Made by a program: the position numbers and the translations under genes. 64,000 nucleotides of DNA. It comes from CAMTWZ01 sp041749075. GTDB lineage: Bacteria; Bacteroidota; Rhodothermia; Balneolales; HLUCCA01. The notes below the pieces were generated by a model. It saw only the letters and a program-made list of their open reading frames with translations, searched no databases and was not told the DNA's origin. The stretch lies in contig JBGTBY010000018.1 in the NCBI GenBank assembly GCA_041749075.1, positions 77,919 through 141,918 of the forward strand, in the 5' to 3' direction. The stretch's first letter is position 1, and every line of letters begins with the position of its first letter. Of this stretch, positions 54,648 through 62,759 are shown in pieces.

Positions 54648-55325
54648 ATGGCAAGAATCCCAATTTCATTCACAAAATTCACTACCAATACCAATCTAGG
54701 GAATGAAGTGATCAACTATCTTGTGAAGGTTGAGGACAAAGGTTCCTCGTGGGATCAATCAATCCAATGCGATAGGAGAGAGCTTGAGCGCCTTCTCAAA
54801 GATCTTCAATCCGTGCTCAGTGGGGATGATCTGTCGGAAGCACTGGGGTTGAGCAAGGCTGATGCCGATCGACTTGAACAGATGTACGAGACCGATTCAC
54901 TTTGCAAACAATGCTCATTTAAATCGACGAAAACGTGCGTGGTGTGTGCGTTTGAGATCGAAAGTCCTCTTGAACGTGCGATGTTCGTGGATTTGACAAA
55001 GATGCGGATTCGATTTCAACGCCAATACGGAATCGACCGACAAGGAAGCCCGATCCACATAAATGGCAGATCCGACAAGCATCCGACAAACAACTTCATC
55101 AATGTTCTCACCATTCCAGATTTCTATATCGAATCGAAAGGCGAGCGAATCTGTATCTACGCCGATGGGCACACTTTCCATGAAAAGAGTGAAGACCAGG
55201 TGATGAAGGATCGTAACCAAGACCGCCAGCTTCAGGAATTCGGTTACAGAGTTTTGCGGTTCACCGGAAAAGAGATCCGAGAACATCGTGGAAAATTCAC
55301 TGAAACGTTACAGAAGTGGCAGTAG
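54648..55325 (+). CDS. Zinc-knuckle DUF559/Vsr-like nuclease
   Basis: 225 residues. A helical N-terminus precedes a four-cysteine knuckle C86-x2-C89-x7-C97-x2-C100. Then the DUF559 (Vsr/PD-(D/E)xK-type) core: ESPLERAMF (E105/E109), IPDFYIES (D158), ICIYADGHTFH (D173, H176) and DRQLQEFGYRVLRFTGKEI. The DUF559 acid normally written IEVDG is here IYADG. It is predicted to be a DNA nuclease or nicking enzyme. The next gene starts two bases after its stop, a tight two-gene unit. Confidence 0.8.
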   Translation: MARIPISFTKFTTNTNLGNEVINYLVKVEDKGSSWDQSIQCDRRELERLLKDLQSVLSGDDLSEALGLSKADADRLEQMYETDSLCKQCSFKSTKTCVVCAFEIESPLERAMFVDLTKMRIRFQRQYGIDRQGSPIHINGRSDKHPTNNFINVLTIPDFYIESKGERICIYADGHTFHEKSEDQVMKDRNQDRQLQEFGYRVLRFTGKEIREHRGKFTETLQKWQ

Positions 55326-55327
55326 GA

Positions 55328-55708
55328 ATGGGCAAATCCCGAGTGGTTTTGTCGATTAAGCCCGAATTCGTCGAGCGGATTTTAGATGGCACTAAGCGGT
55401 TCGAATTCAGACGAACCATCTTCAAAGAACCTGTCCGATCGGTTGTGGTGTATTCAACCATGCCAGTCGGTCAGGTTGTCGCTGATTTCGATGTGAAGCA
55501 GATCCATCAACTTCCGGTCCACGACCTTTGGACCATGACGAAAGACTATGCCGGGATATCCGAAGAGCGATTTCTTGATTATTTCAAGGGCAAGGAATTC
55601 GGCTATGCGATCGAAATCAGAACGGTGAACCGATATCAGGAGCCTCTTTCATTGAGTTTGGATTTCGGGGTCGGTCCGCCGCAGGCGTTTGTTTATGTGG
55701 AGGGGTGA
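55328..55708 (+). CDS. ASCH-domain protein
   Basis: 126 residues from ATG 55328. The ASCH/PUA-like fold is marked by LSIKPEFVERILDGTKRFEFRR at the N-terminus (shown in family terms: SIKP, GTKxxEFR), then VVVYSTMPVGQVVADFDV and IHQLPVHDLW. ASCH domains bind RNA or modified nucleotides, and EVE/ASCH readers often partner nucleases. It is coupled to the DUF559 nuclease with a two-base gap, and convergent with the restriction operon's last gene. Confidence 0.8.
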   Translation: MGKSRVVLSIKPEFVERILDGTKRFEFRRTIFKEPVRSVVVYSTMPVGQVVADFDVKQIHQLPVHDLWTMTKDYAGISEERFLDYFKGKEFGYAIEIRTVNRYQEPLSLSLDFGVGPPQAFVYVEG

Positions 55709-55715
55709 ACTCACT

Positions 55716-58010
55716 CTAAATCTGATATCTCATCAACTCAGCCAAACTCACTGCGAACGGTTCTGCTGAGGCCCTACCAGTCTCATAACCTGGAAGGTTC
55801 TTGAAATTCCAAGATTTACCTAATAACTCTTTCTCAACGACATTAGAAACATTCAAAACCAAATAATGGGGGTGGGGAGCTTGATTCGGATAAGCCCGTT
55901 TGATCATATCCTCGGCAGAGAAGACTTTGGGTCCGGCACTAGTGACCTTCAACAAGTCTCCGGATTCATCATCCCCTCGCGTATGTAACAAAAGGTACCG
56001 TGCACCTACGGTCTTCGGATCCAACACCAACGATCCGCGCTCGCTCCCCGTCCTGAAGTTGTACAATCCGTGCTTTTTGATCCATGCTCGGTGCGCCGTG
56101 TCTTTATAGAACCCCACCAAAACATAGGTCTCATCCGGTATTAGACCTCGATTGTCGTCATAAACTTCCGGAAGAGCCTCCGAGATGGTGAAATCGTTTC
56201 TCCATTTAGGATCTTGAATTCTGTAAGTTTGATAGGCTTGTTTTTCACGCCTACTTGTACGGTTCACAAAGTGATCAGTAATTTCAACCAGAAACGCTCT
56301 CAATTCCTCTATACCTGTGTCCTCAGGCTTAGGACGAATTGAAAACGCACCCAGACCTGGAACGATTTCATGAAACGCAGAGGGTTTAACTGGTTTTCCA
56401 TCGCCGGGATATAAAACATACGCTCCTCCTGTTCGCCTGATTGCATCCTTATAAGCATGCATTTTCAACAGATCGGCGTTCTTGACATTACCCCTTCTGA
56501 ACTCCTTTTTCTCATCCGGATCAGCATTGGCACTCGACTCCATCATCGACTTATAATCTACGTCTACCCTATACTTGGCGTCGAAATGCACATGGACAAT
56601 GAGTTCCTGTTTTTCGGCCTCATCCGCATTAACTCCAAAAGGCCATATGGACAATGTATAGTCTGGTCGTAATGTAGAGGTCCAACTTCCGGAATCTAGA
56701 TAGTCTGATTTACCTGTGAAGGATCGGTTGTAGCTGAAACGAATGCTTAGTTTCCGGCCATTCTTCTCGGTAGTTCCATTAAGTGCGATGAAATCTCCCT
56801 GCCTCAGCGACAATGTCATCCCATCCGATGAAGGTCGGATCAATTGATCGAGTTCCTGCGGTTCGATCTGGTATATCGATCGAATCAGTTCAAGAAGCAT
56901 GAAGAACAGCCAATACTCATAGAGTGTTGCAACGTCTTTTTTTCCGGCGGAATACACATCATCGCCAGCACTCCAGATCAGCTTTGCAGCGAGATCGAAC
57001 ATCAACCAAACTTTGAGAACTTCCCGATAGCCGGCCTTACGTTGTAGAACCGGACTGTTGAGTTTCAACAAAGTGGCGCGCGATTGGGACCGAAACACGT
57101 CGTGTTGCAACCAGCCCTCAATGCGTTCAGCCAAACGCCGGGCTTCCGCCTTCGTGGTCGCACCGGCATTTCGGGCCGCTTCCACATCCTCGCAGAATTT
57201 CAGGAAACTTTCGAGCGCATGTTTCACGAAGCGATTTTCAGCAGTATTAACCGTATCGGTTTTTAAGGTGACACTGATGCGGTCGGGAATAGAATCCAGA
57301 CCGATATCTCGGAGCGGATGTCCTTTAGGAACAGGAACTCGGTTCGTTCTTTTCAAGATCTCGCGGATGTTCGTGGGTGAGAATCGACCCGCTTGCCGGA
57401 TATCCCTCAGCTCGATTTTGTCGGCCCATTGCGTCACTGGCGCCGACAAAACCCGCAGTACCGCCTCCTCGAATTCCTCCGAACCGACCACCGCTTTCAC
57501 AAACATGAAGCGTTGATAGAGGACGTCCGAGGCATCTTTGGAAAAGTCGGACGTCAGGTTCTGTGCCACCACCGATTCCGACTGCAAAATCAGATCCACG
57601 CACTTTTCCGTGATGAATTCGAGCATGGTTCGGTAATCACCCCTATATCCCGTTTTCTTCGAACGGACTTCAAGGGGTAAGTGGCCGACTTCCGCCCCAT
57701 CCGACTTACGGTGAATGGGCAGATTCAATGTGCCGACGAAGATGTTAGGTGAAATGACACCCAGGTGCGGATGGCTCTTCATCGGTTGTATGATGTTCTC
57801 ACCGTAGGGTCCGAACATGAAGTCTTCTGATGAAAACCCATACTGATAAGTGTAGCCCTCCTTCATCTGATATTGGGCTTCCCCATGCTCCGCAGCATCA
57901 AAGCCTGCGTCGATCAAACTACCGGGCTTTGTCTCGTATAGTGTAATTTTCAGCTTGTCTTCGATATGGTCAAGCTTGATTGGAACACCCGGATTGCCCG
58001 CCATACTCAT
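55716..58010 (-). CDS. DUF2357 protein with PD-(D/E)xK nuclease core (McrC-like partner)
   Basis: 764 residues. The N-terminal and central parts (about 1-430) are DUF2357-like; residues about 448-480 give the nuclease signature: RPDYTLSIWP followed by VHVHFDAKYR (PD ... DAK). A C-terminal PUA/EVE-like region follows (ETYVLVGFYKD near 610; TVGARYLLLHTRG near 660). It overlaps the McrB-like motor gene by four bases (ATGA), the standard arrangement for a motor and its nuclease partner. Its middle is more GC-rich than the upstream genes of the same operon. Confidence 0.85.
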   Translation of the reverse strand: MSMAGNPGVPIKLDHIEDKLKITLYETKPGSLIDAGFDAAEHGEAQYQMKEGYTYQYGFSSEDFMFGPYGENIIQPMKSHPHLGVISPNIFVGTLNLPIHRKSDGAEVGHLPLEVRSKKTGYRGDYRTMLEFITEKCVDLILQSESVVAQNLTSDFSKDASDVLYQRFMFVKAVVGSEEFEEAVLRVLSAPVTQWADKIELRDIRQAGRFSPTNIREILKRTNRVPVPKGHPLRDIGLDSIPDRISVTLKTDTVNTAENRFVKHALESFLKFCEDVEAARNAGATTKAEARRLAERIEGWLQHDVFRSQSRATLLKLNSPVLQRKAGYREVLKVWLMFDLAAKLIWSAGDDVYSAGKKDVATLYEYWLFFMLLELIRSIYQIEPQELDQLIRPSSDGMTLSLRQGDFIALNGTTEKNGRKLSIRFSYNRSFTGKSDYLDSGSWTSTLRPDYTLSIWPFGVNADEAEKQELIVHVHFDAKYRVDVDYKSMMESSANADPDEKKEFRRGNVKNADLLKMHAYKDAIRRTGGAYVLYPGDGKPVKPSAFHEIVPGLGAFSIRPKPEDTGIEELRAFLVEITDHFVNRTSRREKQAYQTYRIQDPKWRNDFTISEALPEVYDDNRGLIPDETYVLVGFYKDTAHRAWIKKHGLYNFRTGSERGSLVLDPKTVGARYLLLHTRGDDESGDLLKVTSAGPKVFSAEDMIKRAYPNQAPHPHYLVLNVSNVVEKELLGKSWNFKNLPGYETGRASAEPFAVSLAELMRYQI

Positions 58011-59455
58011 GCCTCAGCGTAGCTCGCGTAACCATTGTCAATGGCGTTGCGGTACATGCGCCAGATTTTATCGAAAGAAATGGGGTGTATGATCTCGAGG
58101 CCCTCCTTAGCAACATTGTAGTCGCTTAGTTCCAAAACTTTTTTGATGGCCGGCGCATCACTTTGCTTTTCATTCACACAAAGATTGGCCAATTCGATCA
58201 GCACATTTGCTAATTTCCGTCGGGATCCGTGCAATTTGGGAAGGAGCTTCTGCATGACGGCGATGTCGATGATATCATTCACTTTCAATTCAGGATCCAA
58301 CACCGACAAATGACCAGCAAGACGATGGATATCACTAGCGCTGCGATATCCGAATTCCGCGCCGACCTTCTTCAATTGCTCGAAGAAGTTCAACAAACGA
58401 CTGTTAATTTTCTCAGAATCATTCGCTCTGATCTCATTATTTCTCGACGCATCGAGAAACGTTTTCGCTTGAGATGACCCCCTTGTTTCCAATTTGGTCA
58501 GATCCAGTGTCTTATCACTACCGAGATACTCTGCCATTTCTTGCCGACTAACTCGAAATTCGATCACATTCGCTCGATCGAGAACCTTAGGACTGAACAT
58601 GTATGTGGTTTCATCGATGTTCACTGTTCCGATTATGAAAAGATTGTCAGGGATGTAGAGTTTGGATGGGATGTTGTCCAAAGCTTTCTCGGAAGAATGT
58701 AAAAGAATGCCTTCCCGCGACTCCATCGTACTCAGGAAATCCGCAAAATAGCGCTCCACATGGCTGAGGTTCATCTCATCAAGAATGAGGAAGTAGGGTC
58801 GCTTCTCATCTCTTTCAGCCCGAATAATCAAATCCAGCACACCTGTCTCTGGTTTTACATATCGCTTATCATCCAACGCGTTCCGATAACCCAACAGTGG
58901 TTCCCGATTCGTCCAATCTGCACCGACGGGCACCAACGCGTATTGATCTTTCGACTCGCAAATCCACATCGAGAAGGCTTGAGCGAGTTTTGTCTTGCCA
59001 GACCCGGAAAGGCCAGTGAAAATGAGGAAACGCTTGGCGAGGAGGGAGGCTATAGTGCGACTGATTAGCTGTTGCGATGACACTAGGCCAGATTTCAATA
59101 TTCCACTTGAAAATGATGCTATTGCCGCAGTGTCGATTGTGGACTTATCATCGATCTGTAAACTCCTCGATCTCGACTCATAAAACTTTTTGAATTCTAA
59201 ATACTTTCGCCACGTAGCGCGGTATTCACCGTGATTTTGATCATTGATATCCAACCATTCTTGATGGGATGCCAACTCTTTGTCTATCCGGGATAAATCA
59301 ATCTTCAAACTCCATATATCAAAATCTGGACTAACTAATTTTTTAACTTTAAGCCATTTTGACATCCTTTCAAGTGATCGACCATAACGACCTGGAGTAG
59401 CCTGACTTTTAAATCCCCCATGATCTTTCAAATACTCAACGTAAAGATTCTTCAT
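58007..59455 (-). CDS. McrB-like AAA+ NTPase
   Basis: 482 residues. The N-terminal helical region (1-130) is unlike McrB's methyl-binding domain. Then Walker A GLSGSGKT (148-155), Walker B FLILDE (222-227) with MNLSHVERYF, the McrB-type sensor GTVNIDET (276-283, where E. coli McrB has NTAD) and the arginine-finger region SPKVLDRANVIEF. It is predicted to be a hexameric GTP- or ATP-driven translocase that activates the downstream DUF2357 nuclease. Its start lies 22 bases after the PLD nuclease stop. Confidence 0.88.
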   Translation of the reverse strand: MKNLYVEYLKDHGGFKSQATPGRYGRSLERMSKWLKVKKLVSPDFDIWSLKIDLSRIDKELASHQEWLDINDQNHGEYRATWRKYLEFKKFYESRSRSLQIDDKSTIDTAAIASFSSGILKSGLVSSQQLISRTIASLLAKRFLIFTGLSGSGKTKLAQAFSMWICESKDQYALVPVGADWTNREPLLGYRNALDDKRYVKPETGVLDLIIRAERDEKRPYFLILDEMNLSHVERYFADFLSTMESREGILLHSSEKALDNIPSKLYIPDNLFIIGTVNIDETTYMFSPKVLDRANVIEFRVSRQEMAEYLGSDKTLDLTKLETRGSSQAKTFLDASRNNEIRANDSEKINSRLLNFFEQLKKVGAEFGYRSASDIHRLAGHLSVLDPELKVNDIIDIAVMQKLLPKLHGSRRKLANVLIELANLCVNEKQSDAPAIKKVLELSDYNVAKEGLEIIHPISFDKIWRMYRNAIDNGYASYAEA

Positions 59456-59477
59456 TTATCAAGAATATAAATTCATG

Positions 59478-60449
59478 TTAGCTATTCCTAAAATCGAGTA
59501 AAAAAGTCTCCTCATTTATTTTTTCGATTGTATAATCTGTGCGACCATAGCGCTCGAGGTCTTCAACTCGTACAAAAGCCCCTTCTGGTATTCCAAGACG
59601 ACCTCGAAAGTACCGCCCCATATCACTGTTGTTATTTGTAGTTAGTATTGCTTTTCTACTTCCTTGGGCAACTACACAGTCGAATGAATAACCATCGTCG
59701 GTAATCATCGAAAACGTGTAAGCGCGTTCTGGTAAAAAGCCTTCTCTTCTAGCATCACATTTTAAACTCAAATAAGCTTGATTAGGTTCTCTATTAACTG
59801 TTACAAATACCCCTGTCTTTCGGTTAAATCTTCGTTCAACTCTTTGCCCCCAATTCAAGCCTGAGATCCTTGGCAAAATTCCTTTCTTATCCAGGAAGCT
59901 GATAGTTACTTTTCGATTGGGTATATCCCATCTGATTTGCCCAGCTGGAACGCTATCAACACGTGGTTGTCGTGCAGTTGCAGGTACCACTGCTTTTAAA
60001 TCCATTACATCTACACTACCATGTAATAGATAGGTGAAAAACTGATGGATTTCCGACGGATCTTCATTGCTGATTTGATTCAACTGTTGATCAGATAGAA
60101 ATCCATATTGACTGTAGTTAGCAGAACCTGCGAAACCAACTACGGCTTCGTCGAGTGTAAACCAAGAATATGCTTTTGCGTGAACTGGTGGACGCCTTTC
60201 ATAGTAATATGCCTTAAAACGACCATCATACTCATTTACTAGATTTTGAAATGAAATTAGATCATTTCGTTCTGATGGCATGCCAATAATAAGATTGACC
60301 GTTACACCAGGTCTCGTTTTATTGAGTTCGATAAGATGTCGACGAGCAAATGTTGCAGATGCATAACCGCTGACTATGAACAAACTATCCACACGGTGGG
60401 CCCTGGCTGGTTCAATTAGGCACCTATTGAACAAATCATCTGTATACAT
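59478..60449 (-). CDS. PLD-superfamily restriction nuclease (NgoFVII-like)
   Basis: 323 residues with one HKD-type motif: H90-A-K92 followed by GSANYSQYG (S109, N111). Single-HKD enzymes of this kind (NgoFVII, BfiI fold) act as dimers and cut without metal. The C-terminal 150 residues (WGQRVERRFNRKTG, YLSLKCDARREGFLP) match the target-recognition half of NgoFVII-type enzymes. It is followed by the McrB-like gene and preceded three bases away by the cytosine methyltransferase. AT-rich compared with the window average. Confidence 0.87.
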   Translation of the reverse strand: MYTDDLFNRCLIEPARAHRVDSLFIVSGYASATFARRHLIELNKTRPGVTVNLIIGMPSERNDLISFQNLVNEYDGRFKAYYYERRPPVHAKAYSWFTLDEAVVGFAGSANYSQYGFLSDQQLNQISNEDPSEIHQFFTYLLHGSVDVMDLKAVVPATARQPRVDSVPAGQIRWDIPNRKVTISFLDKKGILPRISGLNWGQRVERRFNRKTGVFVTVNREPNQAYLSLKCDARREGFLPERAYTFSMITDDGYSFDCVVAQGSRKAILTTNNNSDMGRYFRGRLGIPEGAFVRVEDLERYGRTDYTIEKINEETFLLDFRNS

Positions 60450-60452
60450 AAA

Positions 60453-61580
60453 TCAAGGCTTTAGTTCAGAATACTCCAAATCTTCCTCTGCTACCATGTT
60501 GCCAAAAAGGTCTTTATTTCGAATTTCGATATTTGGATTAGTATGTGGATAACTGATTCTAGCAAATGATTTCAATATCGCATTGAATATTACCTGAACA
60601 CCCTTTGGGGGGACCGCCATACCAATTTGTTTCCTAACACTCTCTTTCGAACCCAAAAAAACAAAGTCATCAGGAAATGTTTGCAATCTAGCTCTTTCAC
60701 GATTGGTTAGGGCGCGATTTTCCGCCCAATGGTATATATGAGTTCCTCCACCACCACTTCCAGTCACAGTATATGCTGGTTTCTCAGGGTGAAGGCGTTT
60801 GTAGATTTGAGAAATCTTAGCACCAACAACATTGAGTCGCAATTCATCCGGCATTGTCGCATTAAATGCATTCTCCCCGGGGCGAATATGTCGAAGCCTT
60901 TCAATCACAGTAAGTGATTGACGTGTCAATTCATTATTGTATGCATCGATCTGAATTGGTGGGTTTTCGATCGCTTCTCTTGACGTCACAATTCTGGCAT
61001 TGGGAATAATTGGCACTTTGAACTCAACAGGAATATCGTTGCGAATGCCGACAATAATAATTCGATGTCGCGCTTGCGGCACTTCATATTGTTCAAATCG
61101 ATATAGGTGCGCTACAACTTCATAACCAACATCTTGGAATTCTTGAATAATTTGTTGAAAAGCTAGGCCTTCATTCGATTTTCGAAGCCCACTTACATTT
61201 TCAGCAAGAAACCACTTTGGCCTAAATGATTTGAGCGCCTTGACACCATAGGTGTACAAAGGACCATACTCTCCATTAATCCCAAGTTGCTCGCCAACTA
61301 TAGAGAAATCATTACAGGGGAACCCGAATGCTAAACCATCAATCGGACCAAGTTTTGAATAATCTAAAGTTCTGACATCCTCACAGATAACGGTCTCATG
61401 GTCCCCGCTACAGATGTTTTTAGCAAAAGTGGCACATGTGTCATAGTCAATATCATTTGCCCAGGCATGCTGAATGGAATATTTGGTGTTGTGCGCAACA
61501 AAACCCGCGTCACGAGCTCCAATCGCAATACCGCCTGGCCCACAGAATAACTCTCCTAGTTTAAATGTCACTTCTTTCAA
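60453..61580 (-). CDS. DNA (cytosine-5) methyltransferase, restriction-modification type
   Basis: 375 residues. Motif I LFCGPGGI (11-18), motif IV GFPCN (Cys89; the commoner form is PCQ), ENV (127-129), QARHR (169-173) and the C-terminal RLQTFPDDF and IGMAVPP complete the C5-methyltransferase set. The target domain lies at about 185-290. Start is TTG 61580 or GTG 61571; no ATG is available before an upstream stop. It is the first gene of the four-gene restriction operon, and is AT-rich. Confidence 0.93.
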   Translation of the reverse strand: MKEVTFKLGELFCGPGGIAIGARDAGFVAHNTKYSIQHAWANDIDYDTCATFAKNICSGDHETVICEDVRTLDYSKLGPIDGLAFGFPCNDFSIVGEQLGINGEYGPLYTYGVKALKSFRPKWFLAENVSGLRKSNEGLAFQQIIQEFQDVGYEVVAHLYRFEQYEVPQARHRIIIVGIRNDIPVEFKVPIIPNARIVTSREAIENPPIQIDAYNNELTRQSLTVIERLRHIRPGENAFNATMPDELRLNVVGAKISQIYKRLHPEKPAYTVTGSGGGGTHIYHWAENRALTNRERARLQTFPDDFVFLGSKESVRKQIGMAVPPKGVQVIFNAILKSFARISYPHTNPNIEIRNKDLFGNMVAEEDLEYSELKP

Positions 61581-61784
61581 TTTGATCCTTCTAGTGTTTT
61601 CATCTAAACAAGGTCGGCATTTTCTTTATTCGATACACGCATGATCGTTCCGAAATTCGTGCGCTTCAAACCTCAATAATTGAGAATTCATCAATTTTAA
61701 AGATGCCCATTCTTTTGTAGTTAGGTAGCTGTTCAGCGATCTTGAGAGGTGAAAATATCCACATGAAAAGATACTGATTTCACA

Positions 61785-61801
61785 GTGACACAATCTGTCA
61801 C
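61785..61801. promoter_or_regulatory. Inverted repeat upstream of the small ORF at 61823
   Basis: GTGACA-CAATC-TGTCAC, perfect 6-bp arms, lies in the divergent gap between the restriction operon and the small ORF. It could be an operator; nothing else supports this. Confidence 0.35.
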
Positions 61802-61822
61802 CGGCGCAGTGTATGTTGCTCT

Positions 61823-62149
61823 ATGAAAACAATTGACAACCTCCCACCCGATTCGATCGACCCGATCGAAACCTGCTTCCCGCTCGAATCCGACGGGTTC
61901 GACCGCGAAACCGGCAAACGCTCCACCATCACCGACCGCCTCCATTTTGCCCTGATGGATTTCGCCGTTCCGGATGAGCTCCGCCCGAACTTCGGCTCCC
62001 TGAAATCCCATTCCGATGCCTTCGATGCGGCCTACTCTGTCTGTGAACTCATCATCGAGGCATCCCGACGAGAGGATCTCCAAAATGCTAGCGTATTTTT
62101 CGACGAGGATGAACCCGCCTTGTATTTTTACAGGAATGATGGGAGGTAA
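61823..62149 (+). CDS. Hypothetical small protein
   Basis: 108 residues, acidic, with no signal peptide and no recognised motif. Base composition returns to the window norm here, unlike the AT-rich restriction operon on its left. ATG follows the GTGACA inverted repeat by 21 bases. Confidence 0.5.
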   Translation: MKTIDNLPPDSIDPIETCFPLESDGFDRETGKRSTITDRLHFALMDFAVPDELRPNFGSLKSHSDAFDAAYSVCELIIEASRREDLQNASVFFDEDEPALYFYRNDGR

Positions 62150-62188
62150 TGATCGATCCATGCCCCAATGAAAGCCCACCGAGCAATT

Positions 62189-62242
62189 CTTCTCCCATAC
62201 TCCCATCCTCCTGTTAATTTTCTTCCTCCCTGTTATATTACC
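62189..62242. repeat. CTCCCATCCTCCTGTTAA word repeat, left flank of a lipoprotein gene
   Basis: Pyrimidine-rich words (CTCCCATACTCCCATCCTCC, then TTCCTCCCTGTTATA) run up to two bases before the ATG at 62245. An inverted relative lies on the other side of the same gene. Confidence 0.7.
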
Positions 62243-62244
62243 GC

Positions 62245-62607
62245 ATGCGCTACCTCCCCATCCTCACCCTTCTGCTCTTCGTGGCCTGCCAGGAGATCGA
62301 CGAGCCTAACATCGACCTCCGCGTCCTCGCCTCCACCGGCGATTGCTTCCCACCTGTCGCGCCCGATACCACCGCCACACCCTACACGGGGTATCTGGAT
62401 CTGAGCAATGTGACGTCCGTGATCGGTCTGTACAACCCGACATCCACTACCCTCCGCATCCACAAAGGCATCCTGCGGATGACCCTCGAGCCCGGCCATT
62501 ACTCCATCCGCATGCGGGTGGAAGGATCCACCGATCATACGTTCCAGGTCACCGACGCCGAGCCGGTCGAAGGGGATGTGTACCTGCGGAAGTGCACGAG
62601 TTATTGA
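62245..62607 (+). CDS. Small lipoprotein
   Basis: 120 residues. The signal ends in the lipobox LFVAC (Cys15). The mature domain is beta-rich with two further cysteines (CFPP, KCTSY) that could pair. Function unknown. The gene is bracketed by inverted copies of one word repeat, so it may have moved as a unit. Confidence 0.65.
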   Translation: MRYLPILTLLLFVACQEIDEPNIDLRVLASTGDCFPPVAPDTTATPYTGYLDLSNVTSVIGLYNPTSTTLRIHKGILRMTLEPGHYSIRMRVEGSTDHTFQVTDAEPVEGDVYLRKCTSY

Positions 62608-62671
62608 TTTTACAGGAGGACGGGAGGAGAGGAGGTAATATTCACAAGAGGACGTGAGTACGGGAGTATTT
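62608..62671. repeat. Inverted relative of the 62189 repeat, right flank of the lipoprotein gene
   Basis: TTTTACAGGAGGACGGGAGG is close to the reverse complement of the word on the left side (CCATCCTCCTGTTAA); further AGGAGG and GAGTACGGGAGTA words follow. Confidence 0.65.
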
Positions 62672-62710
62672 ATTGGCAGGCACGAATTAGAGTTTCCCGA
62701 GAAACACCTC

Positions 62711-62734
62711 GGGTATGCTCAATTAACTGTGTCA
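62711..62734 (+). repeat. Left terminal inverted repeat of the IS
   Basis: Begins GGGTATGCTC and ends AATTAACTGTGTCA, matching the right end apart from four outer positions. Confidence 0.85.
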
Positions 62735-62759
62735 AAACCATAATTGGATAAATTGACAC

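Noticed and set aside
60453..61580. Inactive methyltransferase because of PCN instead of PCQ
   Set aside because: The catalytic cysteine and all other motifs are present, and the Gln is not the nucleophile; variation here is tolerated in some C5 methyltransferases, so I do not call it dead.
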